The notes: generated from the sequence alone by a model not told the origin. DNA of 64,000 nt from Acidimicrobiales bacterium (GCA_025351385.1 JANXWA010000020.1:1-64000); one strand, 5' to 3'; shown: positions 34,097 through 43,477, numbered from the stretch's first letter. Translations and numbers: made by a program.

Positions 34097-34705
34097 CTAG
34101 ATCGTGAAGTCGTCGTCGGCGGCCACCTGCCGCTCGAGCTCTTCGACCCTCTCCATCAGGTTCACCACCTCGACCGGACCGGGCACGTGGCCCTGGGGGT
34201 GCAAGACCCGTCCCGGCACGCCGACGATGACGCTGCCCGGCGCCACGTCGTGCACGACGACTGCGTTGGCCCCGATGCGGCTGTCGTCGCCCAGCGTGAC
34301 GGGCCCGAGCACCTTGGCCCCGGCACCGAGCATGACGCGGTCGCCGACCGTCGGGTGGCGCTTTCCCCTGTCGAGAGTCAGGCCGCCGAGTGTGACGCCG
34401 TGGTACATGGTCACGTCGGTGCCAATGACCGCCGTCTCACCGACGACCACGCCGATGGCGTGATCGATGAACAGTCCCTGCCCGATGACGGCCGCCGGAT
34501 GGATGTCGACGCCCGTGACGACACGCACCGACGCCGAGATCACTCGCGCCGCCAACTTAAGGTCGGCCCGCCACAGCGCATGAGCGAGGCGATAGCCCCA
34601 CACGGCGTGCAGCCCGGGATAGGTGAGCACGACATCGAGGACGCTCCTCGCCGCCGGATCGCGCTCGAGGACCACCTCGACGTCACGTCGAAGCGTCGCC
34701 AGCAT
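34097..34705 (-). CDS. cysE: Serine O-acetyltransferase
   Basis: The 202-residue enzyme makes O-acetylserine from serine and acetyl-CoA. The left-handed beta-helix is clear: [61 protein letters not shown] and [20 protein letters not shown]. The catalytic His lie in IDH and YHGV. It starts two bases after the cysK stop, so both cysteine-pathway enzymes come from one transcript and can form the cysteine synthase complex; its C-terminus, DDDFTI, ends in Ile as complex-forming CysE tails do. Confidence 0.96.
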   Translation of the reverse strand: MLATLRRDVEVVLERDPAARSVLDVVLTYPGLHAVWGYRLAHALWRADLKLAARVISASVRVVTGVDIHPAAVIGQGLFIDHAIGVVVGETAVIGTDVTMYHGVTLGGLTLDRGKRHPTVGDRVMLGAGAKVLGPVTLGDDSRIGANAVVVHDVAPGSVIVGVPGRVLHPQGHVPGPVEVVNLMERVEELERQVAADDDFTI

Positions 34706-34707
34706 CG

Positions 34708-35637
34708 TCAGTCGCCGAGTCCCTCGAAGAGCGCGGTCGAGAGGTAGCGCTCCCCGAACGACGGGATGACCACGACGATGGTCTTGCCGGCGTTCGCAGG
34801 TCGGGCGGCGACCTGCAGGGCCGCCCACGTCGCGGCACCCGACGAGATGCCCACCAGCAGGCCTTCGCGGGTCGCCATGGCCTTCGCGGTGGCGAAGGCG
34901 TCCTCGTTCTGGACTTGGATGACCTCGTCGACGACCTTCATGTCCATGATCGCCGGAATGAATCCGGCGCCGATCCCCTGGATGGGGTGCGGGCCCTTCG
35001 CCCCGCCCGAAAGGACCGGGGACGCGGCCGGCTCGACGGCGATGATCTGCACGCTGGGCTTGCGCTCCTTCAGGACCTCACCGACGCCGGTGATCGTCCC
35101 GCCGGTTCCGACGCCCGCCACGAAGATGTCGATGCCGCCGTCGGTGTCGTTCCAGACCTCCTCGGCGGTCGTCGCGCGGTGGATGGCCGGGTTCGCTGGG
35201 TTCTCGAACTGCTGAGGCATGAAGTGGCCACCCTCCTCGGCGATTTCCCGGGCCTTGGCGATTGCTCCACCCATCCCTTCGGGACCGGGGGTCAGGACGA
35301 GCTCGGCGCCGAACCCTCGAAGGAGCATTCGTCGCTCCTTGCTCATGGTCTCGGGCATGGTGAAGATCGCCCGATAACCCCGTGCGGCGCAGACCATCGC
35401 CAGAGCGATCCCGGTGTTGCCGCTCGTCGGCTCGACGACCGTCATGCCGGGCTTCAGCAGACCTTGCGCTTCAGCGGCGTTGATCATCGAGACGGCAATG
35501 CGGTCCTTCACGCTGCCGCCGGGGTTGAAGAACTCGAGCTTGGCGAGGACCTGCGCCCCGCCGGCGGGCACGATGGTGCGCAGACGCACGAGCGGCGTCC
35601 CTCCCACCAGTTCGGTGATGTCATTGGCAATGCGCAT
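34708..35637 (-). CDS. cysK: Cysteine synthase A (O-acetylserine sulfhydrylase)
   Basis: The 309-residue PLP enzyme converts O-acetylserine and sulfide to cysteine. K44 in GGSVKDR carries the [13 protein letters not shown] is the substrate loop, GTGGT binds phosphate, and GISSGA closes the site. GGAG lies six bases before ATG 35637. An inverted repeat in the upstream region may control the cysK-cysE operon. Confidence 0.97.
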   Translation of the reverse strand: MRIANDITELVGGTPLVRLRTIVPAGGAQVLAKLEFFNPGGSVKDRIAVSMINAAEAQGLLKPGMTVVEPTSGNTGIALAMVCAARGYRAIFTMPETMSKERRMLLRGFGAELVLTPGPEGMGGAIAKAREIAEEGGHFMPQQFENPANPAIHRATTAEEVWNDTDGGIDIFVAGVGTGGTITGVGEVLKERKPSVQIIAVEPAASPVLSGGAKGPHPIQGIGAGFIPAIMDMKVVDEVIQVQNEDAFATAKAMATREGLLVGISSGAATWAALQVAARPANAGKTIVVVIPSFGERYLSTALFEGLGD

Positions 35638-35661
35638 GGGGGTCTCCAGTTCGATGGCACT

Positions 35662-35682
35662 CCGGTACCTTCACCGTACCGG
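35662..35682. promoter_or_regulatory. Inverted repeat upstream of cysK-cysE
   Basis: CCGGTAC-N7-GTACCGG is perfect over both 7-base arms and lies 25 to 45 bases upstream of ATG 35637. It overlaps TACGGT (35673-35678), a possible -10 box. The position suits a repressor responding to cysteine or sulfide; no regulator gene adjoins it. Confidence 0.55.
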
Positions 35683-35732
35683 GCTTCATGCAGGGACCGA
35701 CCACCGTGGTCGAGGCCGGGACGCGCGAAGAC

Positions 35733-36347
35733 TCAGACCTTCGTCGCGTGCCCGAGCGTGAAGTAGCTCCAGGGCTTCGGACCCTTCGCGTAGCGCTGAC
35801 GCACCACCTCGACCGTGAAGCCGGCGTCGGCGACGAGGGTGAGGGGATCGCGGGTCAGCGAGCAGCCGTCGGCCAGCCGCCGCTCCCACGGATCGAGGCG
35901 ACGCTGCCAACGGGCGGTTGCGCCGTCGGGCGCAATCCCGTGCTCGAGGAAGTGGAAGCGGCCGCCCGGACGAAGGACGCGGTGGATCTCGCTGAGCGCG
36001 CGAAGTGGGTCCGGCACCGTGCAAAGGGTGAAGGTGCACAGCGCCGCGTCACAGGACTCGTCGTCCAGTCCGATCGAACCGCCGTCGAGGCCAACGTGGG
36101 TGACTCGCGCGTCGAAGTCGGGGTTCCGCCGCCGCGCGAGACGAAGGGCCGCCGCGGACGGCTCGACGGCGTAGACCCTGGTGACCGAGGTCGAGAGGTG
36201 CGCCAAGTTGAGGCCGGTGCCGAATCCGATCTCGACGAGCTGACCCTCCAGCCCGGCGGTCGTGCGCTGACGCCACCGGATCATGCCGCTCGACCCGCAC
36301 ATCCGGTCAATGAGTCGCGGGAGCACCTGCTCGGCGTAAAGGCCCAT
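35733..36347 (-). CDS. Class I SAM-dependent methyltransferase
   Basis: The 204-residue enzyme has motif I VEIGFGTGLN, acidic motif VYAVEPS, motif post-I ALCTFTLCTVPDP and HRVLRPGGRFHFLEHG. It is of the UbiE/COQ5-like group, often acting on lipids or quinones; substrate unknown. TAGCGT lies five bases before ATG 36347. Confidence 0.9.
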   Translation of the reverse strand: MGLYAEQVLPRLIDRMCGSSGMIRWRQRTTAGLEGQLVEIGFGTGLNLAHLSTSVTRVYAVEPSAAALRLARRRNPDFDARVTHVGLDGGSIGLDDESCDAALCTFTLCTVPDPLRALSEIHRVLRPGGRFHFLEHGIAPDGATARWQRRLDPWERRLADGCSLTRDPLTLVADAGFTVEVVRQRYAKGPKPWSYFTLGHATKV

Positions 36348-36435
36348 GCCCGACGCTACCCGCGGGCCTGACCGGACTGACGAGGCTCGGCCCAACGGCG
36401 TGTTTGGCCCGTCGGGCTCGTCGCCCCTCGTGCGA

Positions 36436-37041
36436 TCACGTCGCTGACTCCCAAAGAGACGCCACGACGTCGATTGGTCGCACGGGTCCATGGGCCGAGC
36501 GCCATTCGCCTTCGAGCACCGCGTAAACGACCTCGTCGGTCCATTCACCCTTGATGAACTCGTTCTCGACCAGGTGGGCCTCGCGGCGCATGCCCAGTCG
36601 CTCGAGCAGTCGGGCCGAGCGCCTGTTGCGTCCGTCGAGACGGGCGCTGACCCGATGGGCCCCCAGTACCGAGAAGGCGATCTCCACCACCAGGGAGGTC
36701 GCCTCGGTCGCGTAGCCGTGGCCCGACGAGGCCGGGTCGAAGACGTAGCCAACCTCGCAGTGGTGGTGGACCTCGCTGACGAATGCGACGCCGACCTCGC
36801 CAATGAGTTCGCCTTCACCTTGGACCTCGACGCCAAGGTTCTGCCAACCCCCCTCGACCGGCAGATCGACGCTGCACCGTCGAGCGAGGTGCTCACGGGC
36901 GGTCGACAGGTCCATCGGCTCCTCGTAGAGGTAACGGACCACCGCGGGGTCCGAGAAGATCGCATGGTGACGCGTCAGGTCGTCGGGGCTCATCGGGCGC
37001 ACCAGCAGGCGCTCGGTTCGAAGGGGGAAGGCCAACTGCAC
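36436..37041 (-). CDS. RimJ/RimL-type GNAT acetyltransferase
   Basis: The 201-residue protein starts PLRTERLLVRPMSPDD and has GEVGVAFVSEVHHHCEVGY, SGHGYATEATSLVVE (acetyl-CoA loop) and RNRRSARLLERLGMRREAHLVENE, the classic RimL family layout. Targets may be protein N-termini or antibiotics. GTG 37041 is preceded by GAGGAT at six bases, which can also serve as a ribosome site. Confidence 0.93.
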   Translation of the reverse strand: MQLAFPLRTERLLVRPMSPDDLTRHHAIFSDPAVVRYLYEEPMDLSTAREHLARRCSVDLPVEGGWQNLGVEVQGEGELIGEVGVAFVSEVHHHCEVGYVFDPASSGHGYATEATSLVVEIAFSVLGAHRVSARLDGRNRRSARLLERLGMRREAHLVENEFIKGEWTDEVVYAVLEGEWRSAHGPVRPIDVVASLWESAT

Positions 37042-37110
37042 CAGCTCATCCTCTCACCGGCGCCAACACCCATCGTGTCCGCCCGCATCCATCGACCTGA
37101 ATTCCGCGCG

Positions 37111-37812
37111 TCAGACCGACGTCGGTAGCACCAGGTTGGCCATTTCGTCCACGACGAAGTCGAAGTAGCGATTGGTGTTGCGCACCGACCCCTTGTAGTG
37201 GCCGAAGAGTTCGAAGCTGACGAATCCGAAGATCTGGGACCAGACGATGATCGCCCGCGCCCTCGTGACGTCGGGAACACCGGGCATGACCCTTTCGAAG
37301 CCCCGGCGTTCAAGCATGCCGTCGTGAATCGGCACGTCGACAACCGCGCGCACGCCTTTCTCGGCTCCACGCCAGGCGTCGGCGACGATGGTCGCGAGCA
37401 CGAGGGTCACCCGCGTCGCCGCGGCGATCGTGAGCTCCGGGGCGTCGTAGCCGGGAATCGGCGAACCGTAGATGAGGGCGTACTCGTGGGGATTCCTCTT
37501 GGCCCACCGACGGATCGATCCGGCGACCACGTGGAGCCGTCGACGGGGGTCCCCCTCCACGCAACGGGCCATCGCCCGCTCGGCCGACGCCCCGAGGTCG
37601 TTGTAGGCGTCGACGATGAGCGCCGTCAGCAGATCGTCGCGAGTGGGGAAGTACCGGTAGATCGCCGACGAGACCAGACCCATCTCGCGCGCCACCTCGC
37701 GCAACGAGAGCGCCGGCGCGCCGCTCTTCGCCATCAGACGTCGCGAGGTCGACTTGATGGTCTCGATCTGATGGACCCGGGCCTCGGCTCGGGATCGACG
37801 GACGTCACTCAT
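37111..37812 (-). CDS. TetR-family repressor
   Basis: The 233-residue protein has an N-terminal TetR helix-turn-helix (LSLREVAREMGLVSSAIYRY, about residues 36-55) and a C-terminal ligand domain containing YALIYGSPIPGY, as in the TetR_C_13-like group. It is divergently transcribed from a NAD-dependent epimerase/reductase gene, and the shared 123-base region holds two copies of a palindrome suited to a TetR dimer, so it probably represses itself and the neighbour. Confidence 0.94.
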   Translation of the reverse strand: MSDVRRSRAEARVHQIETIKSTSRRLMAKSGAPALSLREVAREMGLVSSAIYRYFPTRDDLLTALIVDAYNDLGASAERAMARCVEGDPRRRLHVVAGSIRRWAKRNPHEYALIYGSPIPGYDAPELTIAAATRVTLVLATIVADAWRGAEKGVRAVVDVPIHDGMLERRGFERVMPGVPDVTRARAIIVWSQIFGFVSFELFGHYKGSVRNTNRYFDFVVDEMANLVLPTSV

Positions 37813-37818
37813 GAGTCC

Positions 37819-37824
37819 ATTATC
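37819..37824 (-). promoter_or_regulatory. -10 box of the tetR-like gene
   Basis: GATAAT then GGACTC then ATG 37812 on the minus strand. Confidence 0.6.
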
Positions 37825-37854
37825 GCAGGTCAGCTCGGCCCGTGCACAAATTGG

Positions 37855-37867
37855 AGAGCAGTGCTCT
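37855..37867. promoter_or_regulatory. TetR operator copy 1
   Basis: AGAGCA-G-TGCTCT lies about 30 bases upstream of the -10 box of the repressor gene. It shares its core with copy 2 and starts 48 bases to its left. Confidence 0.75.
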
Positions 37868-37901
37868 TGCATATGCCTTCGATCTGTGCCACACTTATTC
37901 G

Positions 37902-37916
37902 GAGAGCAGTGCTCTC
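37902..37916. promoter_or_regulatory. TetR operator copy 2
   Basis: GAGAGCAGTGCTCTC is a perfect odd palindrome. It fills the space between TTATTC (37895-37900) and TAACTA (37917-37922), the likely -35 and -10 boxes of the rightward gene, so a bound repressor would block that promoter. Confidence 0.8.
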
Positions 37917-37935
37917 TAACTAGCGAGGAGTCCAC

Positions 37936-38859
37936 ATGAGTACCTACCTGATCATCGGCGCCGGCGCGATGGGAACGGCCGTCGCCGAGCAACTGGCCGA
38001 CCAGGGGCACCGGGTCCGGGTGATGACCCGAAGCGCCAGCGGTCCCCGCCATCCATCGATCGAACTGGTCGGTGCCGACGCGACCGACGTCGCCGCCGTC
38101 ACTGCCCAGGCCACGGGGACCGAGGCGATCTTCAACTGCGCGAACCCCGCGTACGACAAGTGGTCGACCGACTGGCCGCCGATCGCCCAAGCGATTCTGG
38201 CCGCCGCCGAGTCGACCGGGAGCGGCCTGGTGACACTCAGCAACCTCTACGCCTACGGCCAGCCCACCGGCCCGATGACGCCGCACGACCCCCTCAGCGC
38301 GCCTTACAAGAAGGCCCAGGTCCGCGCAACGATGTGGCGCGACGCAAAGCGCGCCCATGACGAGGGGCGGATTGCGGCGACCGAGGTTCGAGCCTCGGAC
38401 TTCATCGGCCCCCAAGCGCAGGGTTTCGTGAACCTGCGCGCCCTACCTCGGGTGCTGGCCGGGAAGGGCTGCCAGGTGCTCGGCAGCCCGGACGTGGCCC
38501 ACAGCTGGAACTACACCGTCGACGTCGCGCGCACGATGGTGACGTGCGCCCAACGCGAGGAGTCGTGGGGTCGGGCCTGGCATGCGCCGGCGAACCCCCC
38601 CCGAACCCAACGCGAGCTGCTCGACGACATCGCCGACGTTGCCGGCATGTCCCGGGTCAAGGTGACGTCGGTCCCGATGTTCGCACTGCGTGCGCTCGGC
38701 CTGTTCAATCCCCTGATTCGAGAGCTGCCCACGACGATGTACCAGTTCAACGCACCGTTCGTCATCGACGACTCCGAGACCCGCGCGACCTTCGGGCTCG
38801 AGCCGACGCCCTGGAACGACGTGCTGAAGACCACCATCGCGGCACGACGGGACAACTGA
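37936..38859 (+). CDS. NAD(P)-dependent epimerase/reductase family protein
   Basis: The 307-residue Rossmann-fold protein starts with the nucleotide-binding GAGAMG (residues 8-13) and has NLYAYG, where Tyr stands in the SDR-like active site, followed by a Lys in PYKKAQ. It resembles extended SDR or NmrA-like proteins acting on small metabolites. GAGGAG lies five bases before ATG 37936. Control by the divergent TetR suggests induction by a specific toxic or nutrient compound. Confidence 0.88.
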   Translation: MSTYLIIGAGAMGTAVAEQLADQGHRVRVMTRSASGPRHPSIELVGADATDVAAVTAQATGTEAIFNCANPAYDKWSTDWPPIAQAILAAAESTGSGLVTLSNLYAYGQPTGPMTPHDPLSAPYKKAQVRATMWRDAKRAHDEGRIAATEVRASDFIGPQAQGFVNLRALPRVLAGKGCQVLGSPDVAHSWNYTVDVARTMVTCAQREESWGRAWHAPANPPRTQRELLDDIADVAGMSRVKVTSVPMFALRALGLFNPLIRELPTTMYQFNAPFVIDDSETRATFGLEPTPWNDVLKTTIAARRDN

Positions 38860-39059
38860 ACGGCCCCTGCGCCTGATCGAGTGCGCTCGCGAGGACGCTC
38901 ACGGGTCGCTTCGCTGTTCAGGCACCTTCGACCTCACGGTCGCACCGTCAGTCGAGGACCCAACGTTGCGAGGCTCCGGCCGCCGGTAGGGCGTCGGATA
39001 CTCAGGCCGGTCGATATCCGGGCCCGGTGTTAGCCTCGGCCACGACGAAAGGGGCCGTC

Positions 39060-40541
39060 GTGACCCTGTCCGACGACTGGATCTGCAACGCATCGGCGAG
39101 TGATCTCACGTCCCAGCTCGACGCCGGTGCGACGACCTCGGAGCAGATCGTGGAAGCGCTGACCGATCGGATCGCACTGATCGACGCCCCGGGCACGGAC
39201 GTGGAGCTGCGCAGCATCATCGCCCTCGCCCCCGACGCCACGGTGGCGGCCCGACGGGTCGACGATGAGCGCTCGGCTGGCCTCGTGCGCAGCCGACTCC
39301 ACGGGATCCCCATCCTGGTGAAGGACAACATCGAGGCTCTCGGGCTGCCCGCAACGGCCGGGTCCACTGCACTGCTCGGGCGACCGGTGAGCCACGACTC
39401 CCCTCTCGTCGCGCGGTTGCGCGAGGCCGGTGTGGTCGTGCTGGGCGCGACGAACCTCTCACAATGGGCCAATCTCCGCTCACCCTTCTCGACCAGCGGC
39501 TGGTCGGCCGTCGGCGGCCTCACCGCCAACCCCTACCAACTGGACCGCAGCGCCGGCGGATCATCGTCGGGGTCCGGCGCTGCGCTCGCCGCGCGTCTAG
39601 CGCCCCTCGCCGTAGGCACTGAGACCGATGGCTCCATCACGTGCCCGGCGTCGCTCAACGGAGTCGTCGGGCTGAAGCCTGCGGTAGGCACGGTGTCGAG
39701 TCGGGGCGTCGTGCCCATCGCCGCCAGTCAGGACAGTCCCGGACCGATGGCACGCAACGTGGTCGACACGGCCGCACTCTTCGAAGTCCTTTCCGGCACC
39801 ATCGGCGTCGTCGACCGCGTGCTGCGTGGTACGGGCGGCGTTCGCGTGGCCGTGGCGACGAATCTGATGACCCACCACGCGGCGACCGACGAGATGTTCC
39901 GATCGGCCGTCGGTCGGGCCGCCGAGCGGGGCCTCTCTACATCGGACCGGACGGTGACGGAGGCTGACGCCAAGGTCGACGCCGACGAGCTCACGGTTCT
40001 GCTCTGCGAGATGAAGGACGACCTGACGTCGTACCTGACGACCCGGGGCGGTGTCGGACCCACGACGCTCGGCCAGGTCATCGAGTTCGAGGACCACCAC
40101 CGCGACGTCGAACTCCCGTTCTTCGGCCACGAGTACTTCGAGCAGTCACTCGCGAGCGGTGGACGGGCCGGGGACTCGTACCAAGAGGCTCGGGTCCGCA
40201 ACCTCGCCTGGGCGCTCGACGAATGTCTCGAGCCCGCGCTGAGCGACGCCGACTGCTACATCGCCCCTTGCTACAGCCCCGCGTGGAAGCACGATCTCCT
40301 CCTCGGTGGAAGTGGGAGTGGTCGCTGGTCGCAGGTGACCCGGGCACCGGCCATCGCCGGCTGGCCCATCGCCACAGTTCCCATGGGCCTCATCGAGGGC
40401 CTGCCGGTCGGCCTGTCGATCGTGGGCCGACCGGGCAGTGAGGCCACGCTGCTGTGCGTCGCCTTCGCATTCGAGCAGGCGCTGGGGCTGATTGAGTCTG
40501 GCGCTCTCACTCCTTCGTTCTCAATTCCGCGGCGGGGCTAG
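39060..40541 (+). CDS. Amidase-signature family enzyme
   Basis: The 493-residue amidase has the Ser-cisSer-Lys triad: Lys in ILVKDNIEA, GGSSSGSGAAL in place of the usual GGSSGGS, and the nucleophile Ser in DGSITCPAS. It could hydrolyse an amide or peptide-amide; it is not clearly GatA because no gatB or gatC adjoins. GTG 39060 with AAAGGGG five bases upstream is chosen; the open frame to 39027 adds 11 residues. Confidence 0.92.
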   Translation: MTLSDDWICNASASDLTSQLDAGATTSEQIVEALTDRIALIDAPGTDVELRSIIALAPDATVAARRVDDERSAGLVRSRLHGIPILVKDNIEALGLPATAGSTALLGRPVSHDSPLVARLREAGVVVLGATNLSQWANLRSPFSTSGWSAVGGLTANPYQLDRSAGGSSSGSGAALAARLAPLAVGTETDGSITCPASLNGVVGLKPAVGTVSSRGVVPIAASQDSPGPMARNVVDTAALFEVLSGTIGVVDRVLRGTGGVRVAVATNLMTHHAATDEMFRSAVGRAAERGLSTSDRTVTEADAKVDADELTVLLCEMKDDLTSYLTTRGGVGPTTLGQVIEFEDHHRDVELPFFGHEYFEQSLASGGRAGDSYQEARVRNLAWALDECLEPALSDADCYIAPCYSPAWKHDLLLGGSGSGRWSQVTRAPAIAGWPIATVPMGLIEGLPVGLSIVGRPGSEATLLCVAFAFEQALGLIESGALTPSFSIPRRG

Positions 40542-40660
40542 GCCGGCGAAGTCGTTGGCTCTTCGGGCCGGTCGCCACGCCGTGGATTGTTGCGTCGCGC
40601 GTCCTGGAACGCTGAGCTTCCGACGGCCGTAGTTTGGCCTAACGACGAAGGGGGACCGAC

Positions 40661-41251
40661 ATGTTCAGTGAGATACCCACGAGCGTGCTCGACCGAATGT
40701 CGGAGCTGGAACTTCGTGACGCCAAGGACCGGGCCGATGGCACGCCGCGCCTTGAACGTCTCCGCCAGGTCCCTCCCGAGACCGGTCGCTTCATCGCGTT
40801 GTGGGCCGCCGCCGCGCCCAAGGGATCGATCATCGAGGTCGGCACCTCGGCCGGCTATTCGACACTGTGGCTCGCGCTCGCGTGTCGGGCCACCGGTCGA
40901 ACGTTGACGACCTTCGAGATCCTCCCGGAGAAGGCGCGGCTCGCCCGTGAGACGTTCGAGAAAGCCGAGGTCCTCGACGTGGTGCAGTTCGTCGAATCCG
41001 ACTACTTCCTCCACGACGTGGAGATCGACCAGGTCGGCTTCTGCTTCTTGGACGCGGAGAAGGAGGTGTACGAGGCCTGCTACGAGGCGATCGTGCCCAA
41101 GCTGGTGCCGGGAGGGATCCTGATCGCCGACAACGCCATCAGCCACGTCGAGGACCTGTCGAAGATGATCGATCGGGCCCTCGCCGACTCGCGCGTCGAC
41201 GCGATGATCGTCCCGATCGGCACCGGCGAACTGGTCTGTCGCAAGCGCTGA
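40661..41251 (+). CDS. SAM-dependent O-methyltransferase
   Basis: The 196-residue enzyme has motif [15 protein letters not shown], acidic TFEILPEKA, and [16 protein letters not shown] with [10 protein letters not shown], the metal-dependent catechol O-methyltransferase-like pattern. Substrate unknown. AAGGGGG lies six bases before ATG 40661. Confidence 0.92.
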   Translation: MFSEIPTSVLDRMSELELRDAKDRADGTPRLERLRQVPPETGRFIALWAAAAPKGSIIEVGTSAGYSTLWLALACRATGRTLTTFEILPEKARLARETFEKAEVLDVVQFVESDYFLHDVEIDQVGFCFLDAEKEVYEACYEAIVPKLVPGGILIADNAISHVEDLSKMIDRALADSRVDAMIVPIGTGELVCRKR

Positions 41252-41280
41252 GCGGCCGGCGAGACGGCGATGGCGTTTGG

Positions 41281-41286
41281 TACGTT
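41281..41286 (+). promoter_or_regulatory. -10 box of the rightward VOC gene
   Basis: TACGTT ends six bases before ATG 41293. Confidence 0.6.
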
Positions 41287-41292
41287 AGCCCG

Positions 41293-41658
41293 ATGGACCC
41301 ACAACTCCTCGGACTGCGCACCGTCATCTACCCCTCGCCCGACCTCGAGGGCGCGAAGCGATGGTGGACCGACTTCCTCGGCTTCGCCCCCTACTTCGAC
41401 CAGCCCTTCTACGTCGGCTTCGACGTGGCGGGCTACGAGTTGGGCCTGGTGCCCGACGGCGACCTCTCGCGCGGGGCCACCGCGTACTGGGGAGTCGGTG
41501 ACGTGGCGGCGTGCGTCGAGCGTGCGACGGCTGGAGGTGCCGAGGTGCTCGAAGCGCCTCACGACGTCGGTGACGGGATCGTCGTCGGCGCAGTGCGCAA
41601 CCCCTCGGGAGGCGTCGTCGGCTTCATCTTCAACCCCCACTTCGCCGCGCGCGACTGA
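41293..41658 (+). CDS. VOC-fold protein
   Basis: The 121-residue protein reads LGLRTVIYPSPDLEGAKRWW, then GYELGLVPDG and RNPSGGVVGFIFNPHF, a standard glyoxalase/bleomycin-resistance fold. The usual metal-ligand His and Glu are only partly present. It converges on a second VOC gene 18 bases away. Confidence 0.9.
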   Translation: MDPQLLGLRTVIYPSPDLEGAKRWWTDFLGFAPYFDQPFYVGFDVAGYELGLVPDGDLSRGATAYWGVGDVAACVERATAGGAEVLEAPHDVGDGIVVGAVRNPSGGVVGFIFNPHFAARD

Positions 41659-41676
41659 GGCCGTCGTCGGTCCCCG

Positions 41677-42069
41677 CTAGACCGGCCCGATCAGGTCCCA
41701 CTTGTTGCCCGCGATGTCCTGGAAGATGGCGATCCTGCCGTAGGGCTCGTGGCGGGGCCCCTCGACGAAATGCACTCCGCGCTCGGTCATCGACGCGAAC
41801 GTCGCGTCGAAGTCCTCGACCCGCAAGAACAGCCCCACCCGTCCGGCGAACTGTCCGCCGACGGCCGCCCTCTGGTCGTCGCCGTTCGCTTCGGCGAGCA
41901 GGAGGCCCGAGACCGCGCCCGGAGGTCGAACCACGACCCATCGCTTCGCGCGGCCGTCGCCGCCGACCGAGGGACTGTCCTCTACGAGGTCGAAGCCGAG
42001 GTCGCCCACGAAAAAGGCAATGGCCTCGTCGTAGTCGCGGACGATGAGACTCACGAGGTCGATGTTCAT
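41677..42069 (-). CDS. VOC-fold protein
   Basis: The 130-residue protein starts MNIDLVSLIVRDYDEAIAFF and ends AIFQDIAGNKWDLIGPV, a typical glyoxalase-like paired fold. TAGGCT lies six bases before ATG 42069. Function unknown; at least five VOC genes occur between 28 and 42 kb. Confidence 0.92.
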   Translation of the reverse strand: MNIDLVSLIVRDYDEAIAFFVGDLGFDLVEDSPSVGGDGRAKRWVVVRPPGAVSGLLLAEANGDDQRAAVGGQFAGRVGLFLRVEDFDATFASMTERGVHFVEGPRHEPYGRIAIFQDIAGNKWDLIGPV

Positions 42070-42075
42070 CCGCGA

Positions 42076-42081
42076 AGCCTA
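42076..42081 (-). promoter_or_regulatory. -10 box of the leftward VOC gene
   Basis: TAGGCT then TCGCGG then ATG on the minus strand. Confidence 0.6.
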
Positions 42082-42128
42082 CCGATGCCTTTCGCTGGCG
42101 CCGTTGGGAACAGTCCCCGTCACATCAT

Positions 42129-42932
42129 TCATCGTCGCGCGAGCACTTCGCCGTGCACGACGATGAACACGCCGTCCTCGTGGTCGACCCAATCGAGGAA
42201 GGCACGACTGATGTCGGCGAGTTCGGCCTCCGTGGTCAGGCCGTACTCGAGGCCTTGGACGGCGAAGGAGCTCTTGAGCACCCGCTCCGCCCATAGACCG
42301 CCCCACCAGGCTCGCTCGTCGCGCCGCTGAAAGGTCCAATTGGACGACGACGCCTCGAAATCGGTGAACCCGGCCTCACGGACCCACGCCACGAGATGGC
42401 GTCCGGCGTCGGCCTCGGCGCGATTGGCCCGGGTGATCTGGTGATAGAGCTCCATCCACCGGCTCAGGCGGTCGTCGGCGGGGTACCACGCGAAGGCCCC
42501 GTAGTCGCCGTCGCGAACGGCGACCAACCCACCGTCGCGCACCACCCGGCGCATCTCGATGAGTGCGTCGACCGGACTGCTGAGGTGCTGGAGCACCTGA
42601 TGGGCGTGGACGACATCGAACGAGGCGTCCTCGAAACTGAGGTCGTAGACGTCGTCCACGACGAAACGCAGGTTGGGCACTGCCTCGTTCCCGTGACGTG
42701 CGAGCTCGACGACCTCCTCGGAGATGTCCATCCCGGTCACCACGCCCGGCGCGACGAGCCTCGCGAAGTCCGCGGTGATCGTCCCGGGGCCACAGCCGAC
42801 GTCGAGCAGTGCGTCACCGCTGCGCAATCGCTCGAGGAGGTAGCCGGCTGAGTTCTCGGCCGTACGCCACGTGTGGCTTCGCAGCACCGACTCGTGGTGG
42901 CCGTGCGAGTATCGGTCAGGGGCGCCGGGCAC
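42129..42932 (-). CDS. SAM-dependent methyltransferase
   Basis: The 267-residue enzyme has motif I LLDVGCGPGTITADFA, acidic TGMDISEE, VVHAHQVLQHLSSP and RRVVRDGGLVAVRDGDYG, the UbiE-like class. The extra C-terminal 90 residues (RWMELYHQITRANRAEADAG onward) are shared by many actinobacterial members. Substrate unknown. The start is GTG 42932. Confidence 0.93.
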   Translation of the reverse strand: MPGAPDRYSHGHHESVLRSHTWRTAENSAGYLLERLRSGDALLDVGCGPGTITADFARLVAPGVVTGMDISEEVVELARHGNEAVPNLRFVVDDVYDLSFEDASFDVVHAHQVLQHLSSPVDALIEMRRVVRDGGLVAVRDGDYGAFAWYPADDRLSRWMELYHQITRANRAEADAGRHLVAWVREAGFTDFEASSSNWTFQRRDERAWWGGLWAERVLKSSFAVQGLEYGLTTEAELADISRAFLDWVDHEDGVFIVVHGEVLARR

Positions 42933-42938
42933 TCACCG

Positions 42939-42944
42939 AACCTA
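42939..42944 (-). promoter_or_regulatory. -10 box of the methyltransferase gene
   Basis: TAGGTT then CGGTGA then GTG on the minus strand. Confidence 0.6.
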
Positions 42945-43018
42945 ACCGTTGGCTACGAGACACGTACCCGAGGGGAGCATCGAATCGTCGAACGCCCTCG
43001 CGTCAATCGAGACGTCCG

Positions 43019-43465
43019 TCAAAGGTCCCGCAACGAGGCCAGCTGGCCGGCGATCAGCGCCCTCTCCTCTTCGTCGACGATCCTCGCCACGAGTCGCGTG
43101 GCCTCGGCCTCCCATCGCGCGCCCTCGTCGAGGTCGCCCGCCCGGAAGTGGGCGCGGGCCAGCCCCTCGGCCGTCGAGGCGAAGAGCCAGTCGGGCGTGC
43201 CCTTGGCTCGAGCGGCGTCGAAGGCGCGCTCGGCGAACCATAGCGATAGGCCCGGGACACCGATCGCGCCCGCCGCTCGCGAGACCATCCAATCGCTGAT
43301 CGTCCACTGCTCGGACCCACCGGCGTGGAGCCAGTGATGGCGTGCCGCGAAGGCGCAGGTCAAGAGCTCGGCGTCCTCGTCGGTCGTGCGGGGCTCGGTC
43401 TCTAGCAACTCCCAGCAACGGTTGTACAGCCACACCGCCGTCGCGCGCTCGTCCGGGGATTCCAC
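43019..43465 (-). CDS. Hypothetical helical protein
   Basis: The 148-residue protein looks all-helical with Ala-rich amphipathic helices (FAERAFDAARAKGTPDWLFA and EGLARAHFRAGDLDEGARWE) like two TPR-type hairpins. I know no function. It is a real gene: TATTCT lies six bases before GTG 43465 and the composition is coding-like. Confidence 0.75.
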   Translation of the reverse strand: MESPDERATAVWLYNRCWELLETEPRTTDEDAELLTCAFAARHHWLHAGGSEQWTISDWMVSRAAGAIGVPGLSLWFAERAFDAARAKGTPDWLFASTAEGLARAHFRAGDLDEGARWEAEATRLVARIVDEEERALIAGQLASLRDL

Positions 43466-43471
43466 GCCACG

Positions 43472-43477
43472 AGAATA
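43472..43477 (-). promoter_or_regulatory. -10 box of the helical protein gene
   Basis: TATTCT then CGTGGC then GTG on the minus strand. Confidence 0.6.
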
